A DNA stretch of 64,000 nt from Bradyrhizobium sp. LMTR 3 (GCF_001693485.1 NZ_MAXC01000023.1:579006-643005), one strand, 5' to 3'; positions 26,435 through 35,958 are shown, counted from the stretch's first letter. Notes: generated by a model from the sequence alone, not told the origin. A program made the numbers and translations.

Positions 26435-27745
26435 CTAGCCGGAAACTTCCACCACGGGCTCGACCGGCAGCGCGCCGCCGCGGACCCGGATTTCGCGGAC
26501 CGGATAGGGAACACGGATCCCCTCCCGCTTGAACGCGTCCCACAGCGCCAGCATTACCTCGCTCTTGACGTTGTCGAGTCCGTCAGGATCGGGCAGCCAG
26601 AAGGTCAGGGAGAACTTCATGCCGGCCTCGGCGAATTCGGTCAGGATGCAGTTCGGGGGCTTGTTCTTGATGGCGCGCGGCACGGCGCCGGCGATGTCGA
26701 TGGCCAGCTTGCACACCGCCCGCGGATCGGCGTCGTAGTTGGTGCTGAACTGCACCTTCACCAGCGTGTTCTTGTCGGTATAGGTCCAGTTCACGACCTT
26801 CTGCGTCACCAGATCCTCGTTCGGGATCAGGAACTCGCGGCCGTCGCCGGCGGCAACCGAGATGTAGCGCGTCTTCATCGTGCTGATGCGCCCGGTGTTG
26901 TCGCCAATGGTGACGAGATCGCCCGGCTTCACCGACTTGTCGACCAGGAGGATGATGCCGCTGATGAAGTTGGCGACGATCTTCTGCAGGCCGAGACCGA
27001 TACCGACGCCGGCCGCGCCGGTGAACACCGCGAGCGCCGCGAGGTTGATGCCGACCGCACTCAGGGCAATCGCAATGGCAAATACCATCAGCGTGAACCG
27101 GACGATCTTGACCAGCAGCACCTGGATCGACGGCGTCAGATCGCCGGACCGGGTGATGCGGCCTTCCACGAAATTGCTGGCGATGTTGGTCAGCCACAGC
27201 GTCACGATCAGGAGCGCGCCGAGCTTGATCAGCAGCAGCGGCGTCAACCTGAGATCGCCGAGCACGATCGAGACCGAGTCGAGCGCCTCGACCACCGGCT
27301 CGAGCTGGCCCAGAATGCTCAGGGCTACGACCAGCCAGGCCGAGATCGATACCAGCCGGACCACGAAGGTATTGCGGATCACCGAGGTGATGAGGTTGAT
27401 AACCAGCCACGCGAAGGCGAGCTTGGCGGCAACCGCGAGCAGATAGGAGCGGCTCGGCCAGGTCGACGCGATCATGACTCCGCGCGCCAGCGTCATCAGA
27501 AGCGCGAACACCGCCGTCGACGTGCTGCCGACCAGCACGCGGACGAACAGCCGGAACGGCGCCGGCCAGCCCATTGCAACCGACGAAACGTCTATCCTGG
27601 AGCGCACGGCGGTGGCGCCGACCCAGGCGATGCCTGCGGCCGTCAGGATCAGTCCCAGTTGCAGATAGAACCAGGGCGAGGTGACCTCCGCGCCGACCGA
27701 ACGCGCGGCGTTGTGCAGGATCTCGATGATCTCTTTCAGGTCCAT
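26435..27745 (-). CDS. MscS-family mechanosensitive ion channel
   Basis: A 436-residue membrane protein. Several N-terminal transmembrane segments precede the pore helix region with the Gly/Ala-rich AALAVFTGAAGVGIGLGLQK. This leads into the MscS beta domain (FISGIILLVDKSVKPGDLVT, then GDNTGRISTMKTRYISVAAG). ATG 27745 is used because the frame upstream lacks homology-like sequence. Such channels release solutes on hypo-osmotic shock. It is divergent from a K+/H+ antiporter gene, so the two osmotic functions face each other across about 225 bases. Confidence 0.9.
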   Translation of the reverse strand: MDLKEIIEILHNAARSVGAEVTSPWFYLQLGLILTAAGIAWVGATAVRSRIDVSSVAMGWPAPFRLFVRVLVGSTSTAVFALLMTLARGVMIASTWPSRSYLLAVAAKLAFAWLVINLITSVIRNTFVVRLVSISAWLVVALSILGQLEPVVEALDSVSIVLGDLRLTPLLLIKLGALLIVTLWLTNIASNFVEGRITRSGDLTPSIQVLLVKIVRFTLMVFAIAIALSAVGINLAALAVFTGAAGVGIGLGLQKIVANFISGIILLVDKSVKPGDLVTIGDNTGRISTMKTRYISVAAGDGREFLIPNEDLVTQKVVNWTYTDKNTLVKVQFSTNYDADPRAVCKLAIDIAGAVPRAIKNKPPNCILTEFAEAGMKFSLTFWLPDPDGLDNVKSEVMLALWDAFKREGIRVPYPVREIRVRGGALPVEPVVEVSG

Positions 27746-27970
27746 CGGAAAATTCTCGTTCGAGGCTCTGGCCCCATCAGACAAAGGTGATTCGCGAATA
27801 GCAGGCAGATTCTCACAGGCGACGTGCGGATGCCATCGATACGCAGCGCTACGGGCGAAGGTCAGGCCGGTAAATCGGGCACCTTGCCGCGATCGCAGAA
27901 ATGGGTTGGCGATCAAGTGTGGCAACGATAAGGATGCAATTGCAAGTATTTGCGACGATATCGGAGGTTC

Positions 27971-29764
27971 ATGACTTCTCTCGACTCGGTCAGCATCGCC
28001 ATCTTTCTGGGCGCCATTCTGGTGATGGCGGGCATCCTGTCGAGTCTGCTTGCGTTGCGCTTCGGGGCGCCGCTGCTGCTGGTGTTCCTCCTGATCGGCA
28101 TGCTGGCGGGCGATGCCGGGCCGGGCCAGCTCAGCTTCGATGACGTTCGCACGACCTATCTGGTCGGCTCGGTGGCGCTGGCGCTGATCCTGTTCGACGG
28201 CGGCCTGCGGACCAAATTTCAGAGCATTCGCACGGTGCTTGCCCCATCGATGGTGCTGGCGACCATCGGCGTATTGCTCACCGCGCTGATATCAGCTCCG
28301 GTCGCCAAATACGTGCTCGACCTGAACTGGACCGAGTCGCTGCTGGTCGGCGCGGTGGTGGCGTCGACCGATGCCGCCGCGGTGTTTCTGCTCGTCCACA
28401 CGCAGGGCCTGCGCCTGCGTCCGCGTGTCGGGGCGACGCTGGAAGCGGAATCCGGCACCAACGATCCGATCGCGATCTTCCTCACCTTGATGCTGGTCGA
28501 ATTCATTTCCATCGGTCAAAGCTCGCCCGGACATGTCGCATTCGAACTCGCCCGCGAAGGTCTGCTCGGCGCTTTCGTCGGCGTGATCGGCGGCCGCCTG
28601 GTGGTGTTGGCGCTCAACCGCATGGCGCTGCCGCAGGGTCTGCATGCGCCCTTCGTCGCCACGGCCGCGCTGGTGATCTTTGGCGTGGCGCAGATCGCGC
28701 ATGCCTCGGGCTTTCTTGCGGTCTATCTCGCCGGCATCATCGTCGGTAACCGGCCGACGCGGGCGCATAATTCGGTGATCACCTTTCTCGACGCCGCGAC
28801 CTGGTTGGCGCAGATCGTGATGTTCGTCCTGCTCGGGCTCCTCTCTTCGCCGCAGCGTTTGCTGGACAGCATCGGGCCGGCGGTGATCGTGGCGCTGGCG
28901 CTGATGCTGGCGGCGCGCCCGATCGCGGTGTTGCTGTGCCTGGTACCGTTCCGGTTCAACTGGCGGGAAAAGATCTTCATCGCCTGGACCGGCCTGCGTG
29001 GCGCGGTCGCGATCTTCCTCGCCTCGATCCCGATGCTGGTCGGATTGCCAAAGGCCTATCTTTATTTCGACGTCGCCTTTGTCGTGGTCATCATCTCGCT
29101 CTTGCTGCAGGGCTGGACACTGGCGCCGGCGGCGCGGTGGCTGCACGTGGCGCTGCCGCGTATCGAACGCGGTCCGCGGCGCGTCGAGCTCGATCTGCCC
29201 GGCCAGCTCGAGCAGCAACTGGTCGGCTATCCGGTACGGGCGAAGAGCCTGTATTTCCGGCGTGGCCTTACGCCATCCTGGTCAAAGCCGACGCTCGTCA
29301 TCCGCGACGAGCGGATTCTCTCGCCCGCCGAGGCCGATCCGATCGAAGCCGGCGACTACGTCTATTTGCTGGCGCCGCCGGAAAAGGCCGAGGCGCTGGA
29401 TCGTTTCTTTGTCGATATGCCGCCGAGCACCGCGCCCGACCCGCATCTGCTCGGGGACTTCATGGTGTCGGGCGAGCACACGCTGGGTGAACTGGCGGAG
29501 GTCTATGGCGTCGCCACCAGCGAGGATCAGGCGAAGCTGACGCTATCGGATTATTTCGATATCCATCTCGACCACGCGCCGAAAGCAGGCGCGGAGCTGG
29601 CGCTGGATCCCATCGTCCTTGTCGCGCGCAATATCAGTGGCGGCCGCGTCAACGTGGTTGGCCTGCGGCTGCCGGAAGAGGAAGAGAAGGTCGTGCCCCC
29701 GACACGCTGGCAGGCCTTCAAGCGCAAGCTTGCCGAGATCTGGTCGTCGGTGGCGGGCGTTTGA
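27971..29764 (+). CDS. potassium/proton antiporter, CPA1 type (CvrA/NhaP2-like)
   Basis: A 597-residue protein. The N-terminal 390 residues form about 12 transmembrane helices of the Na+/H+ exchanger fold, with the conserved LVGAVVASTDAAAVFLLV and LEAESGTNDPIAIFLTLM motifs (the Asp residues that bind the cation). The C-terminal cytoplasmic part contains a TrkA-C-like segment (DERILSPAEADPIEAGDYVY) and a CorC/HlyC-like end. This arrangement is that of CvrA/NhaP2. CGGAGG before ATG 27971 sets the start. It probably exports K+ or Na+ in osmotic or pH adaptation. Confidence 0.92.
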   Translation: MTSLDSVSIAIFLGAILVMAGILSSLLALRFGAPLLLVFLLIGMLAGDAGPGQLSFDDVRTTYLVGSVALALILFDGGLRTKFQSIRTVLAPSMVLATIGVLLTALISAPVAKYVLDLNWTESLLVGAVVASTDAAAVFLLVHTQGLRLRPRVGATLEAESGTNDPIAIFLTLMLVEFISIGQSSPGHVAFELAREGLLGAFVGVIGGRLVVLALNRMALPQGLHAPFVATAALVIFGVAQIAHASGFLAVYLAGIIVGNRPTRAHNSVITFLDAATWLAQIVMFVLLGLLSSPQRLLDSIGPAVIVALALMLAARPIAVLLCLVPFRFNWREKIFIAWTGLRGAVAIFLASIPMLVGLPKAYLYFDVAFVVVIISLLLQGWTLAPAARWLHVALPRIERGPRRVELDLPGQLEQQLVGYPVRAKSLYFRRGLTPSWSKPTLVIRDERILSPAEADPIEAGDYVYLLAPPEKAEALDRFFVDMPPSTAPDPHLLGDFMVSGEHTLGELAEVYGVATSEDQAKLTLSDYFDIHLDHAPKAGAELALDPIVLVARNISGGRVNVVGLRLPEEEEKVVPPTRWQAFKRKLAEIWSSVAGV

Positions 29765-29842
29765 TCGCCCACAAAGCTTGTTTTGGCTATGGTCCGTCAC
29801 AGAGCGCCGTTTGGATTCGGCGCTGGGCGCGTTGCGCCAGAG

Positions 29843-30070
29843 TTACTCCTCCAGCGTAAACCCGACTCGCAAGGTGACCTGGTAATGGCGAACCGATCCA
29901 TTTTCGATATGGCCTCTGGTCTGCACGACCTCGAACCATTTCAATTCGCGAATGGTCTTTGATGCGCGGGTGATGGCGTTCTGAATGGCATCCTCGATAC
30001 TTTTCTCGGACGATCCGGCGAGATCCAGGATCTTGTAAACGTGATCCGTCGTTCCAGCGGTACTGGGCAT
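29843..30070 (-). CDS. dodecin family protein
   Basis: A 75-residue dodecin: DHVYKILDLAGSSEKSIEDA, then ITRASKTIRELKWFEVVQTR (Trp stacks on the flavin in the family) and the last strand HYQVTLRVGF. Dodecins assemble as dodecamers that store riboflavin or FMN, or CoA. GGAGG lies ahead of the ATG. It is a single gene, convergent with the antiporter. Confidence 0.93.
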   Translation of the reverse strand: MPSTAGTTDHVYKILDLAGSSEKSIEDAIQNAITRASKTIRELKWFEVVQTRGHIENGSVRHYQVTLRVGFTLEE

Positions 30071-30211
30071 TGCTAACCTCCGTTGCGGCGAGTGGCTTCC
30101 TCCTGTTCAACGTTCTGGTGCGATCAGGAGCGCGTCCATTCTGAACGAGTTCTCACGCTCTTCAGTTCCATCGAAAGGGGGCGGCTAATGGAGGCGATTC
30201 AGTGAACGAAA

Positions 30212-30238
30212 AAGGCCTCAGCCGTCGGCTGAGGCCTT
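30212..30238 (-). terminator. rho-independent terminator after the His-rich gene
   Basis: On the minus strand AAGGCCTCAGCCG and CGGCTGAGGCCTT form an almost uninterrupted 13-bp palindromic stem, followed by TTTTTC. It lies about 20 bases after the stop of the His-rich gene at 30260. Confidence 0.85.
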
Positions 30239-30259
30239 CTCGTCAAGTGCTATGCACCC

Positions 30260-30535
30260 TCAATAGATGTAGGGAGCGCAGACATACACGGTACGCGGAC
30301 CATACTTGGTGAAGATGGTCTTGTAGCAGCTTCCGCCGACATAGAACGACGTTCCAAAGTGGCGATGGCCCCAGTGACCATGTCCATGATGTCCATGCCC
30401 GTGATGACCATGGCCATGATGACCGTGGCCGTGACCGTGATGGCCACCATGCTTGCCGCCGGCGGACGCCGGTGCGACCGCAGCCGCGGTCATGGCAATG
30501 GCGGCGACGGCAGCGAGGGTAATCTTACGAAACAT
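30260..30535 (-). CDS. small secreted His/Gly-rich repeat protein
   Basis: A 91-residue protein. The signal peptide (MFRKITLAAVAAIAMTAAAV, cleaved near ASAGG) is followed by a low-complexity tract of about 30 residues in which GHGHH units repeat. A short conserved-looking tail, GTSFYVGGSCYKTIFTKYGP, follows and then VYVCAPYIY with two Cys. The His tract would bind Ni, Zn, Cu or Co in the periplasm. A metal role is inference from composition. It has its own strong terminator and so is monocistronic. Confidence 0.75.
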   Translation of the reverse strand: MFRKITLAAVAAIAMTAAAVAPASAGGKHGGHHGHGHGHHGHGHHGHGHHGHGHWGHRHFGTSFYVGGSCYKTIFTKYGPRTVYVCAPYIY

Positions 30536-30810
30536 TTCTGTTCTCCGCTTCAGGCGTGATTGCCTGATATGCCTGTGAGACGTGCCCGGGGCGGAGAAAG
30601 TTCGAGGGATTTTTATGAACGCGCGTTCAGGTGTGACCTACAGCACGCAGCAAGCGCTCAGTGGCATCCCGCCTTTGCTCATGCGGTCAGGAGCGCGATC
30701 CTGCGCTCCTCTGATGCAATATCCGCAGTTGAGGAACGAACCGAGTATCATTAGCCTGCGGGCAAGGCCGCTTCACGGCCGCACGGTGGAAACGCAGGAG
30801 AGACACAACA

Positions 30811-31740
30811 ATGTCCGGACCCTCTGACGACCAGCTCGGCTTTGCACCCGACTATGATTCTCCCGTTCCCTATATGCAGCGGACCCGCGACTACTACGCG
30901 GCGATTGGCTACACCACGCCCTACCGCTGGGCGCATTACGTCGACGCGCCGTTCCAGCCGCTGAAAAAGCCGCTCGCGCAATCGCGCGTCACCATCGTCA
31001 CCACGGCCGCCCAATATGATCCCACCAAGGGCGATCAGGGACCGGGCGCGGCGTACAATGGCAGCGCCAAGTTCTACCAGGTCTATGACGGCGACACGTC
31101 GAAAGAGCACGATTTGCGTATCTCGCATATCGGCTACGACCGCAAGCACACCACGGCAACCGACAGCGGCACCTGGTTTCCGCTGCCGCAACTTCTGAAA
31201 GCCAAGGCCGCGGGGCGGATCGGTGAGGTCGCGCCGCGCTTCTTCGGGGCGCCGACCAATCGCAGCCACCGCGTCACCATCGATGTCGATGCGCCCGACA
31301 TCCTCGCCCGCTGCCTTGCCGACAAGGTCGATGCCGCCGTGATCGTGCCGAACTGCCCGGTCTGCCATCAGACCTCGGCGCTGGTCGCGCGCCACCTCGA
31401 AGCCAACGGCATCGCCACCGTGGTGATGGGCTGCGCCAAGGATATCGTCGAATACGCCGCCGCGCCGCGCTTCCTGTTTTCGGATTTCCCGCTCGGCAAT
31501 TCCGCCGGCAAGCCGCATGATTTGGAGTCGCAGGCGCTGACGCTCGAACTGGCGCTGCGGCTACTCGAGTCCGCGCCCGGCGCGCGCACCACGATGCAGT
31601 CGCCGCTGCGCTGGAGCGAGGATGCTTCCTGGAAGCTCGACTACAACAACATCTCGCAGATGAGTCCGGAAGAGTTGGCGCGGCGCCGCGCCGAGTTCGA
31701 CAAGCAGAAGGAAATCGCGCGCGGCAACCGGGCGGCGTGA
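30811..31740 (+). CDS. glycine/sarcosine/betaine reductase GrdB-like protein
   Basis: A 309-residue protein resembling the beta-subunit family of glycine/betaine reductase selenoprotein B. It has VTIVTTAAQYDPTKGDQGPG near residue 65 and DLRISHIGYDR near 102. A CxxC lies in VIVPNCPVCHQTSALVARHL near residue 190, followed by ANGIATVVMGCAKDIVEY. In the anaerobic enzymes this region carries selenocysteine; here it is Cys. Because the organism type is aerobic and lacks visible GrdA/GrdC partners, the real reaction is unknown. It is followed by a CaiB/BaiF CoA-transferase, a possible pathway partner. Confidence 0.72.
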   Translation: MSGPSDDQLGFAPDYDSPVPYMQRTRDYYAAIGYTTPYRWAHYVDAPFQPLKKPLAQSRVTIVTTAAQYDPTKGDQGPGAAYNGSAKFYQVYDGDTSKEHDLRISHIGYDRKHTTATDSGTWFPLPQLLKAKAAGRIGEVAPRFFGAPTNRSHRVTIDVDAPDILARCLADKVDAAVIVPNCPVCHQTSALVARHLEANGIATVVMGCAKDIVEYAAAPRFLFSDFPLGNSAGKPHDLESQALTLELALRLLESAPGARTTMQSPLRWSEDASWKLDYNNISQMSPEELARRRAEFDKQKEIARGNRAA

Positions 31741-31746
31741 TCCCTT

Positions 31747-31893
31747 CCTTCTCCCCTTGTGGGAGAAGGTGGCGCGGACGAAGTCCGCGCCGGATGAGGG
31801 GTTTCTCACCGCGCATTCCGTGTTCGCGGAAAGAACCCCTCACCCGTCGCCTCACTTCGTGAGGCGCCACCCTTTCCCACAAGGGGAGAGGGA
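31747..31893. repeat. intergenic palindromic repeat (rhizobial RIME/REP-like)
   Basis: The ends CCTTCTCCCCTTGTGGGA and TCCCACAAGGGGAGAGGG are inverted copies about 110 bases apart. Inner hairpins lie between them (GCGGACGAAGTCCGC; GCCTCACTTCGTGAGGC). Similar elements are scattered through Bradyrhizobium genomes. The transcript would fold into a long cruciform-like structure. Confidence 0.75.
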
Positions 31894-31910
31894 AGAGAGG
31901 AGGAACTGAA

Positions 31911-33104
31911 TTGACCCGACCGTTCGAAGGCGTGAAGATTCTCGACTTCACGCAGGTGCTGGCTGGCCCCTATGCGAGCTACCAGCTCGCGCTGCTCGGG
32001 GCCGACGTCATCAAGGTGGAGCGGCGCGAGGGCGAGGATATGCGCCGCACGCCGCTGAGCCGCGAATGGGCCGAGCGCGGCCTCGCGCCGGGCTGGCAGG
32101 CGATCAACGGCAACAAGCGCAGCCTGACACTCGACCTCTCGAGGCCGGAAGCGATTGCCATCGTCAAGCAGCTCGTCGCCCAGGCCGACGTGGTGATGGA
32201 GAATTTTCGTCCCGGCGTGATGGACAAGCTCGGCATCGGTTATGCCGCGCTGTCTGAGATCAACCCGCGGCTGATTTATTGCGCCATTTCCGGCTTCGGC
32301 CAGACCGGGCCGGAGCGGCTGGGCGCTGGCTATGACGGCAAGATCCAGGCGCTATCCGGCATCATGTCGATCACCGGTCACGCCGAGACCGGGCCAACGC
32401 GAGCGGGCTTTGCGGTTTGCGACGTGCTGTCGGGCGCGACCGCAGCCTTTGGCGTGTCGAGCGCGCTGTTCCAGCGTACCCATACCGGCAAGGGCCAGTT
32501 GGTCGACGTCTCCATGCTGGAGGCGACGCTGGCGTTTCTGTCCGGGCAGGTCGCGGACTATTCGGTCGCCGGCCACCGCCAGCAGCTTTCCGGCAATCAG
32601 GCCGTGAGCCGAAGGCCCACCGCCAATTTGTTCAAGGCCGGCGACGGCTATCTGCTGCTCGCCGTCAACAGCGAGAAGCAATACCGCGCCTTGATGACCG
32701 CGCTCGGCCGCGCCGACGCGCTTGAGGACTCCCGCTTTGCCGACTGGTTTGCCCGTCAGGAAAACGAGCCGGCGCTGCGGGCCATCATCGAGGAGGCGCT
32801 GTCCAAGAAGGACCCGCGCGAGTGGGAAAAGCTCCTGGAAGCCGCAGGCGCGCCCTGTGCCAGCATCTGGAAGATCGAGGAGGTGATCGACCACCCGCAG
32901 ATCGCCGCGCGCGGCGCCATTCAGGAGATCGATACGCCCTATGGCCGCCTGCGCTTCGCCGGCAGCGGCTTTCAGCTCGCCCATGGCGGCGGACGGCTGG
33001 ACCGCATGGCGCCCGCGCTCGGTGCCCACACCGACGAGGTGCTGGCCTCGCTCGGCTACGACGCGAATGCGATCACGGAACTGCGCGCGCGGGAAGTCAT
33101 CTAG
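31911..33104 (+). CDS. CaiB/BaiF family CoA-transferase
   Basis: A 397-residue family III CoA-transferase. The N-terminus GVKILDFTQVLAGPYASYQL and GADVIKVERREGEDMRR are diagnostic. The catalytic Asp is expected in the YDGKIQALSGIMSITGH region near residue 145, and the C-terminal part VDVSMLEATLAFLSGQ also fits. The start is TTG 31911 with a GAGGAGG ribosome site. The acyl donor and acceptor are unknown. It follows the GrdB-like gene after an intergenic repeat. Confidence 0.92.
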   Translation: MTRPFEGVKILDFTQVLAGPYASYQLALLGADVIKVERREGEDMRRTPLSREWAERGLAPGWQAINGNKRSLTLDLSRPEAIAIVKQLVAQADVVMENFRPGVMDKLGIGYAALSEINPRLIYCAISGFGQTGPERLGAGYDGKIQALSGIMSITGHAETGPTRAGFAVCDVLSGATAAFGVSSALFQRTHTGKGQLVDVSMLEATLAFLSGQVADYSVAGHRQQLSGNQAVSRRPTANLFKAGDGYLLLAVNSEKQYRALMTALGRADALEDSRFADWFARQENEPALRAIIEEALSKKDPREWEKLLEAAGAPCASIWKIEEVIDHPQIAARGAIQEIDTPYGRLRFAGSGFQLAHGGGRLDRMAPALGAHTDEVLASLGYDANAITELRAREVI

Positions 33105-33241
33105 CGGTAGCCGGGGAAGGGGGCGTCTGGCTCCTGTCCCGTTTTGAGCCTGCCCGCGCATGGCGACCCTGCACCAAGCCGCTTTAAGCGGCCGGACTTA
33201 CCGTCTAAAAGACGCCTTTCCCGCTTCCAATAGGATAGATC

Positions 33242-35086
33242 ATGCCCGCCTATCGTTCCCGCACCACGACCCACGGCCGCAACATGGCGGGCGCCCGCGG
33301 CCTCTGGCGCGCCACCGGCATGAAGAACGAGGACTTTGGCAAGCCGATCATTGCGGTGGTCAACTCGTTCACCCAGTTCGTGCCCGGCCACGTGCACCTG
33401 AAGGACCTCGGCCAGCTCGTCGCGCGCGAAATCGAGAAGGCGGGCGGTGTCGCCAAGGAGTTCAACACCATCGCGGTCGACGACGGCATCGCGATGGGTC
33501 ATGATGGCATGCTCTACAGCCTGCCGTCTCGCGAAATCATCGCCGACAGCGTCGAATACATGGTCAACGCGCATTGCGCCGATGCGATGGTCTGTATCTC
33601 CAACTGCGACAAGATCACGCCCGGCATGCTGATGGCGGCGCTGCGCATCAACATCCCGACCGTGTTCGTCTCGGGCGGGCCGATGGAATCCGGCAAGGTC
33701 AACCTCAAGGGCAAGATCCGCGCGGTCGACCTGATCGATGCCATGGTCGCAGCCGCCGACAGCAATGTCAGCGATGCGGACGTGGAGGTGATCGAGCGCT
33801 CGGCGTGTCCGACCTGCGGATCGTGCTCGGGCATGTTTACGGCCAATTCGATGAACTGCCTGACCGAGGCGCTTGGCTTGGCGCTGCCGGGTAACGGCTC
33901 GGTGCTGGCGACGCATGCCGACCGCAAGGGATTGTTCGTCGAGGCCGGGCACCTGATCGTCGACCTGGCGCGGCGCTATTACGAGCAGGATGACGAAACG
34001 GCATTGCCGCGAACGATTGCCAACTTCAAGGCGTTCGAGAACGCCATGACGCTCGACATCGCGATGGGCGGCTCGACCAACACTGTGCTGCATCTGCTGG
34101 CGGCGGCTTACGAAGGCAAGGTGCCGTTCACGATGCAGGATATCGATCGCTTGTCGCGGCGCGTTCCGGTGCTGTGCAAGGTCGCGCCGTCGGTGGCGGA
34201 CGTGCATCTGGAAGACGTGCACCGCGCCGGCGGCATCATGGCCATCCTCGGCGAACTCGACCGTGCCGGCCTGCTCAACCGCGGCCTGCCGATGGTTCAC
34301 AGCAAGACTCTGGAAGACGCGCTGAGCCGCTGGGATATCAAGCAGACCAGGAGCGAAAGCGTCCGAAAATTCTTCACGGCGGCGCCGGGCAATGTGCCGA
34401 CGCAGGTCGCCTTCAGCCAGGAGCGCCGGTTCGAGGAACTCGATACCGACCGCGCCTCGGGCTGCATCCGTGACGCCGCGCACGCCTTCTCCAAGGACGG
34501 TGGCCTCGCGGTGCTCTCGGGCAATCTCGCGCTCGACGGATGTATCGTGAAGACCGCCGGCGTCGACGAGAGCATTTTGAAGTTCGAAGGACCGGCGCGG
34601 ATTTTTGAAAGCCAGGACGCGGCGGTCGAGGGCATTTTGGGCGGCAAGATCAAGGCCGGCGACGTCGTCGTGGTCCGCTATGAGGGACCCCGCGGCGGTC
34701 CCGGCATGCAGGAGATGCTGTATCCGACCAGCTATCTGAAGTCGAAAGGGCTTGGAAAGGTCTGCGCGCTGATCACCGACGGCCGGTTCTCCGGCGGCTC
34801 CTCGGGCCTGTCGATCGGGCACATCTCGCCGGAGGCCGCCGAAGGCGGTTTGATCGGCCTCGTGGAAGACGGCGACCTGATCAAGATCGACATCCCCGCG
34901 CGCTCGATCAGCCTCGTGGTGGATGACGCGATGCTGGCGAAGCGCCGCGAAGCCATGCTGGCCCGCGGGGCGGACGCCTGGAAGCCCGCCAAGAAACGCA
35001 GCCGCAACGTGACGATGGCGCTGAAGGCCTATGCCGCGCTGACGACGAGCGCCGCCCGCGGCGCGGTGCGGATTGTGCCGGAGTAA
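33242..35086 (+). CDS. ilvD: dihydroxy-acid dehydratase
   Basis: A 614-residue enzyme converting 2,3-dihydroxy-isovalerate and -methylvalerate to the 2-keto acids in Val/Leu/Ile synthesis. The Fe-S and Mg motifs are present: VCISNCDKITPGML near residue 120 and CPTCGSCSGMFTANSMNCL near 195. The C-terminal GRFSGGSSGLSIGHISPEA near 515 also fits. The length and MPAYRSRTTTHGRNMAGARG start match the E. coli-type enzyme. It is monocistronic, followed by a palindromic repeat. Confidence 0.97.
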   Translation: MPAYRSRTTTHGRNMAGARGLWRATGMKNEDFGKPIIAVVNSFTQFVPGHVHLKDLGQLVAREIEKAGGVAKEFNTIAVDDGIAMGHDGMLYSLPSREIIADSVEYMVNAHCADAMVCISNCDKITPGMLMAALRINIPTVFVSGGPMESGKVNLKGKIRAVDLIDAMVAAADSNVSDADVEVIERSACPTCGSCSGMFTANSMNCLTEALGLALPGNGSVLATHADRKGLFVEAGHLIVDLARRYYEQDDETALPRTIANFKAFENAMTLDIAMGGSTNTVLHLLAAAYEGKVPFTMQDIDRLSRRVPVLCKVAPSVADVHLEDVHRAGGIMAILGELDRAGLLNRGLPMVHSKTLEDALSRWDIKQTRSESVRKFFTAAPGNVPTQVAFSQERRFEELDTDRASGCIRDAAHAFSKDGGLAVLSGNLALDGCIVKTAGVDESILKFEGPARIFESQDAAVEGILGGKIKAGDVVVVRYEGPRGGPGMQEMLYPTSYLKSKGLGKVCALITDGRFSGGSSGLSIGHISPEAAEGGLIGLVEDGDLIKIDIPARSISLVVDDAMLAKRREAMLARGADAWKPAKKRSRNVTMALKAYAALTTSAARGAVRIVPE

Positions 35087-35128
35087 GGTTCTGGCTTGCG
35101 GTGAATGAGCCATCCGCGAGTCTTCTTA

Positions 35129-35258
35129 CCTCTCCCGCTTGCGGGGGAGGTCGGATCGCATCGAAAGATGCGATCCGGGTGGGGGCTCTCTCCATACGAA
35201 CAGTGTGACTCGCGGCGGCACCCCCACCCCAACCCTCCCCCGCAAGCGGGAGAGGGAG
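35129..35258. repeat. intergenic palindromic repeat (same class as 31747-31893)
   Basis: CCTCTCCCGCTTGCGGGGGA and its inverse CCCCCGCAAGCGGGAGAGG bound an inner hairpin GATCGCATCGAAAGATGCGATC. It is located between ilvD and the convergent modC and could also terminate transcription from both sides. Confidence 0.75.
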
Positions 35259-35296
35259 GGCAGTCCCTTTGCGGCGCAACTGTAGTTCACTACTTG

Positions 35297-35956
35297 CTAC
35301 GTCAGCACCTTGACGCCGCCGAGCGCGGTGACGCGGCCGCGCTTGAGCATCACGATCTGTGTCGCGAGCTGGCGCAGCTCGGCCGCGTCGTGGCTGACAT
35401 AGACCATGGGGATGCCTTCGTCGCGCAGCCGCACCAGATAGGGCAGGATTTCCTCCTTGCGGCCTTCGTCGAGCGATCCCAGCGGCTCGTCCAGCAGCAA
35501 CAGCCGCGGCTTCGATAACAGCGCGCGGCCGAGCGCGACGCGCTGGCGCTCGCCGCCGGAGAGCTTTCCGGGACGGCGATCGAGCAGATGGCCGATATCG
35601 AGCAGGTCGGTGATGCGCGTGAGTTGCGCGGGATCCGCCGCGAGACGGTTCATGCGCCGGCCGTAGTCGAGGTTTTGCCGCACGTCGAGATGCGGAAGCA
35701 GCCGCGCGTCCTGAAACACGTAGCCGATCCGGCGCCGGTGCGGCGGCACGTGGACGCCTGCGGATGCATCATCGAGCGTCTCTTCGTCGAGTGCGATGAT
35801 GCCGCGATCGGGCCGCAACAGCCCTGCGATCATGTTGATCAGCGAGGTCTTGCCGGCGCCGGATGCGCCGAACAGGCCGGTGACGCGGCCTTGGCTCTCG
35901 AAGGAAGCCTCAAGCGAGAATTCGCCGAGCTGCTTGGTGACGTCAACGCGCAGCAT
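35297..35956 (-). CDS. modC: molybdate ABC transporter ATP-binding protein, short form without Mop domain
   Basis: A 219-residue ATPase with Walker A LFGASGAGKTSLINMIAG, signature LSGGERQRVALGRAL, Walker B LLLLDEPLGSLD and switch His in VSHDAAEL. Typical ModC is about 350 residues with a C-terminal molybdate-binding (Mop/TOBE) domain. This one stops after the ABC domain at GGVKVLT, so feedback by molybdate binding may be absent. ATG 35956 lies 2 bases after the modB stop. Confidence 0.88.
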   Translation of the reverse strand: MLRVDVTKQLGEFSLEASFESQGRVTGLFGASGAGKTSLINMIAGLLRPDRGIIALDEETLDDASAGVHVPPHRRRIGYVFQDARLLPHLDVRQNLDYGRRMNRLAADPAQLTRITDLLDIGHLLDRRPGKLSGGERQRVALGRALLSKPRLLLLDEPLGSLDEGRKEEILPYLVRLRDEGIPMVYVSHDAAELRQLATQIVMLKRGRVTALGGVKVLT

Positions 35957-35958
35957 GA

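Noticed and set aside
26402..27790. A 462-codon plus-strand open frame opposite the MscS gene
   Set aside because: The product is a low-complexity Asp/Arg/His-rich shadow. The minus strand encodes a clear channel with transmembrane helices.
33101..35113. A 670-codon open frame opposite ilvD
   Set aside because: It is a frame shadow of a well-defined dehydratase and its product has no domain features.
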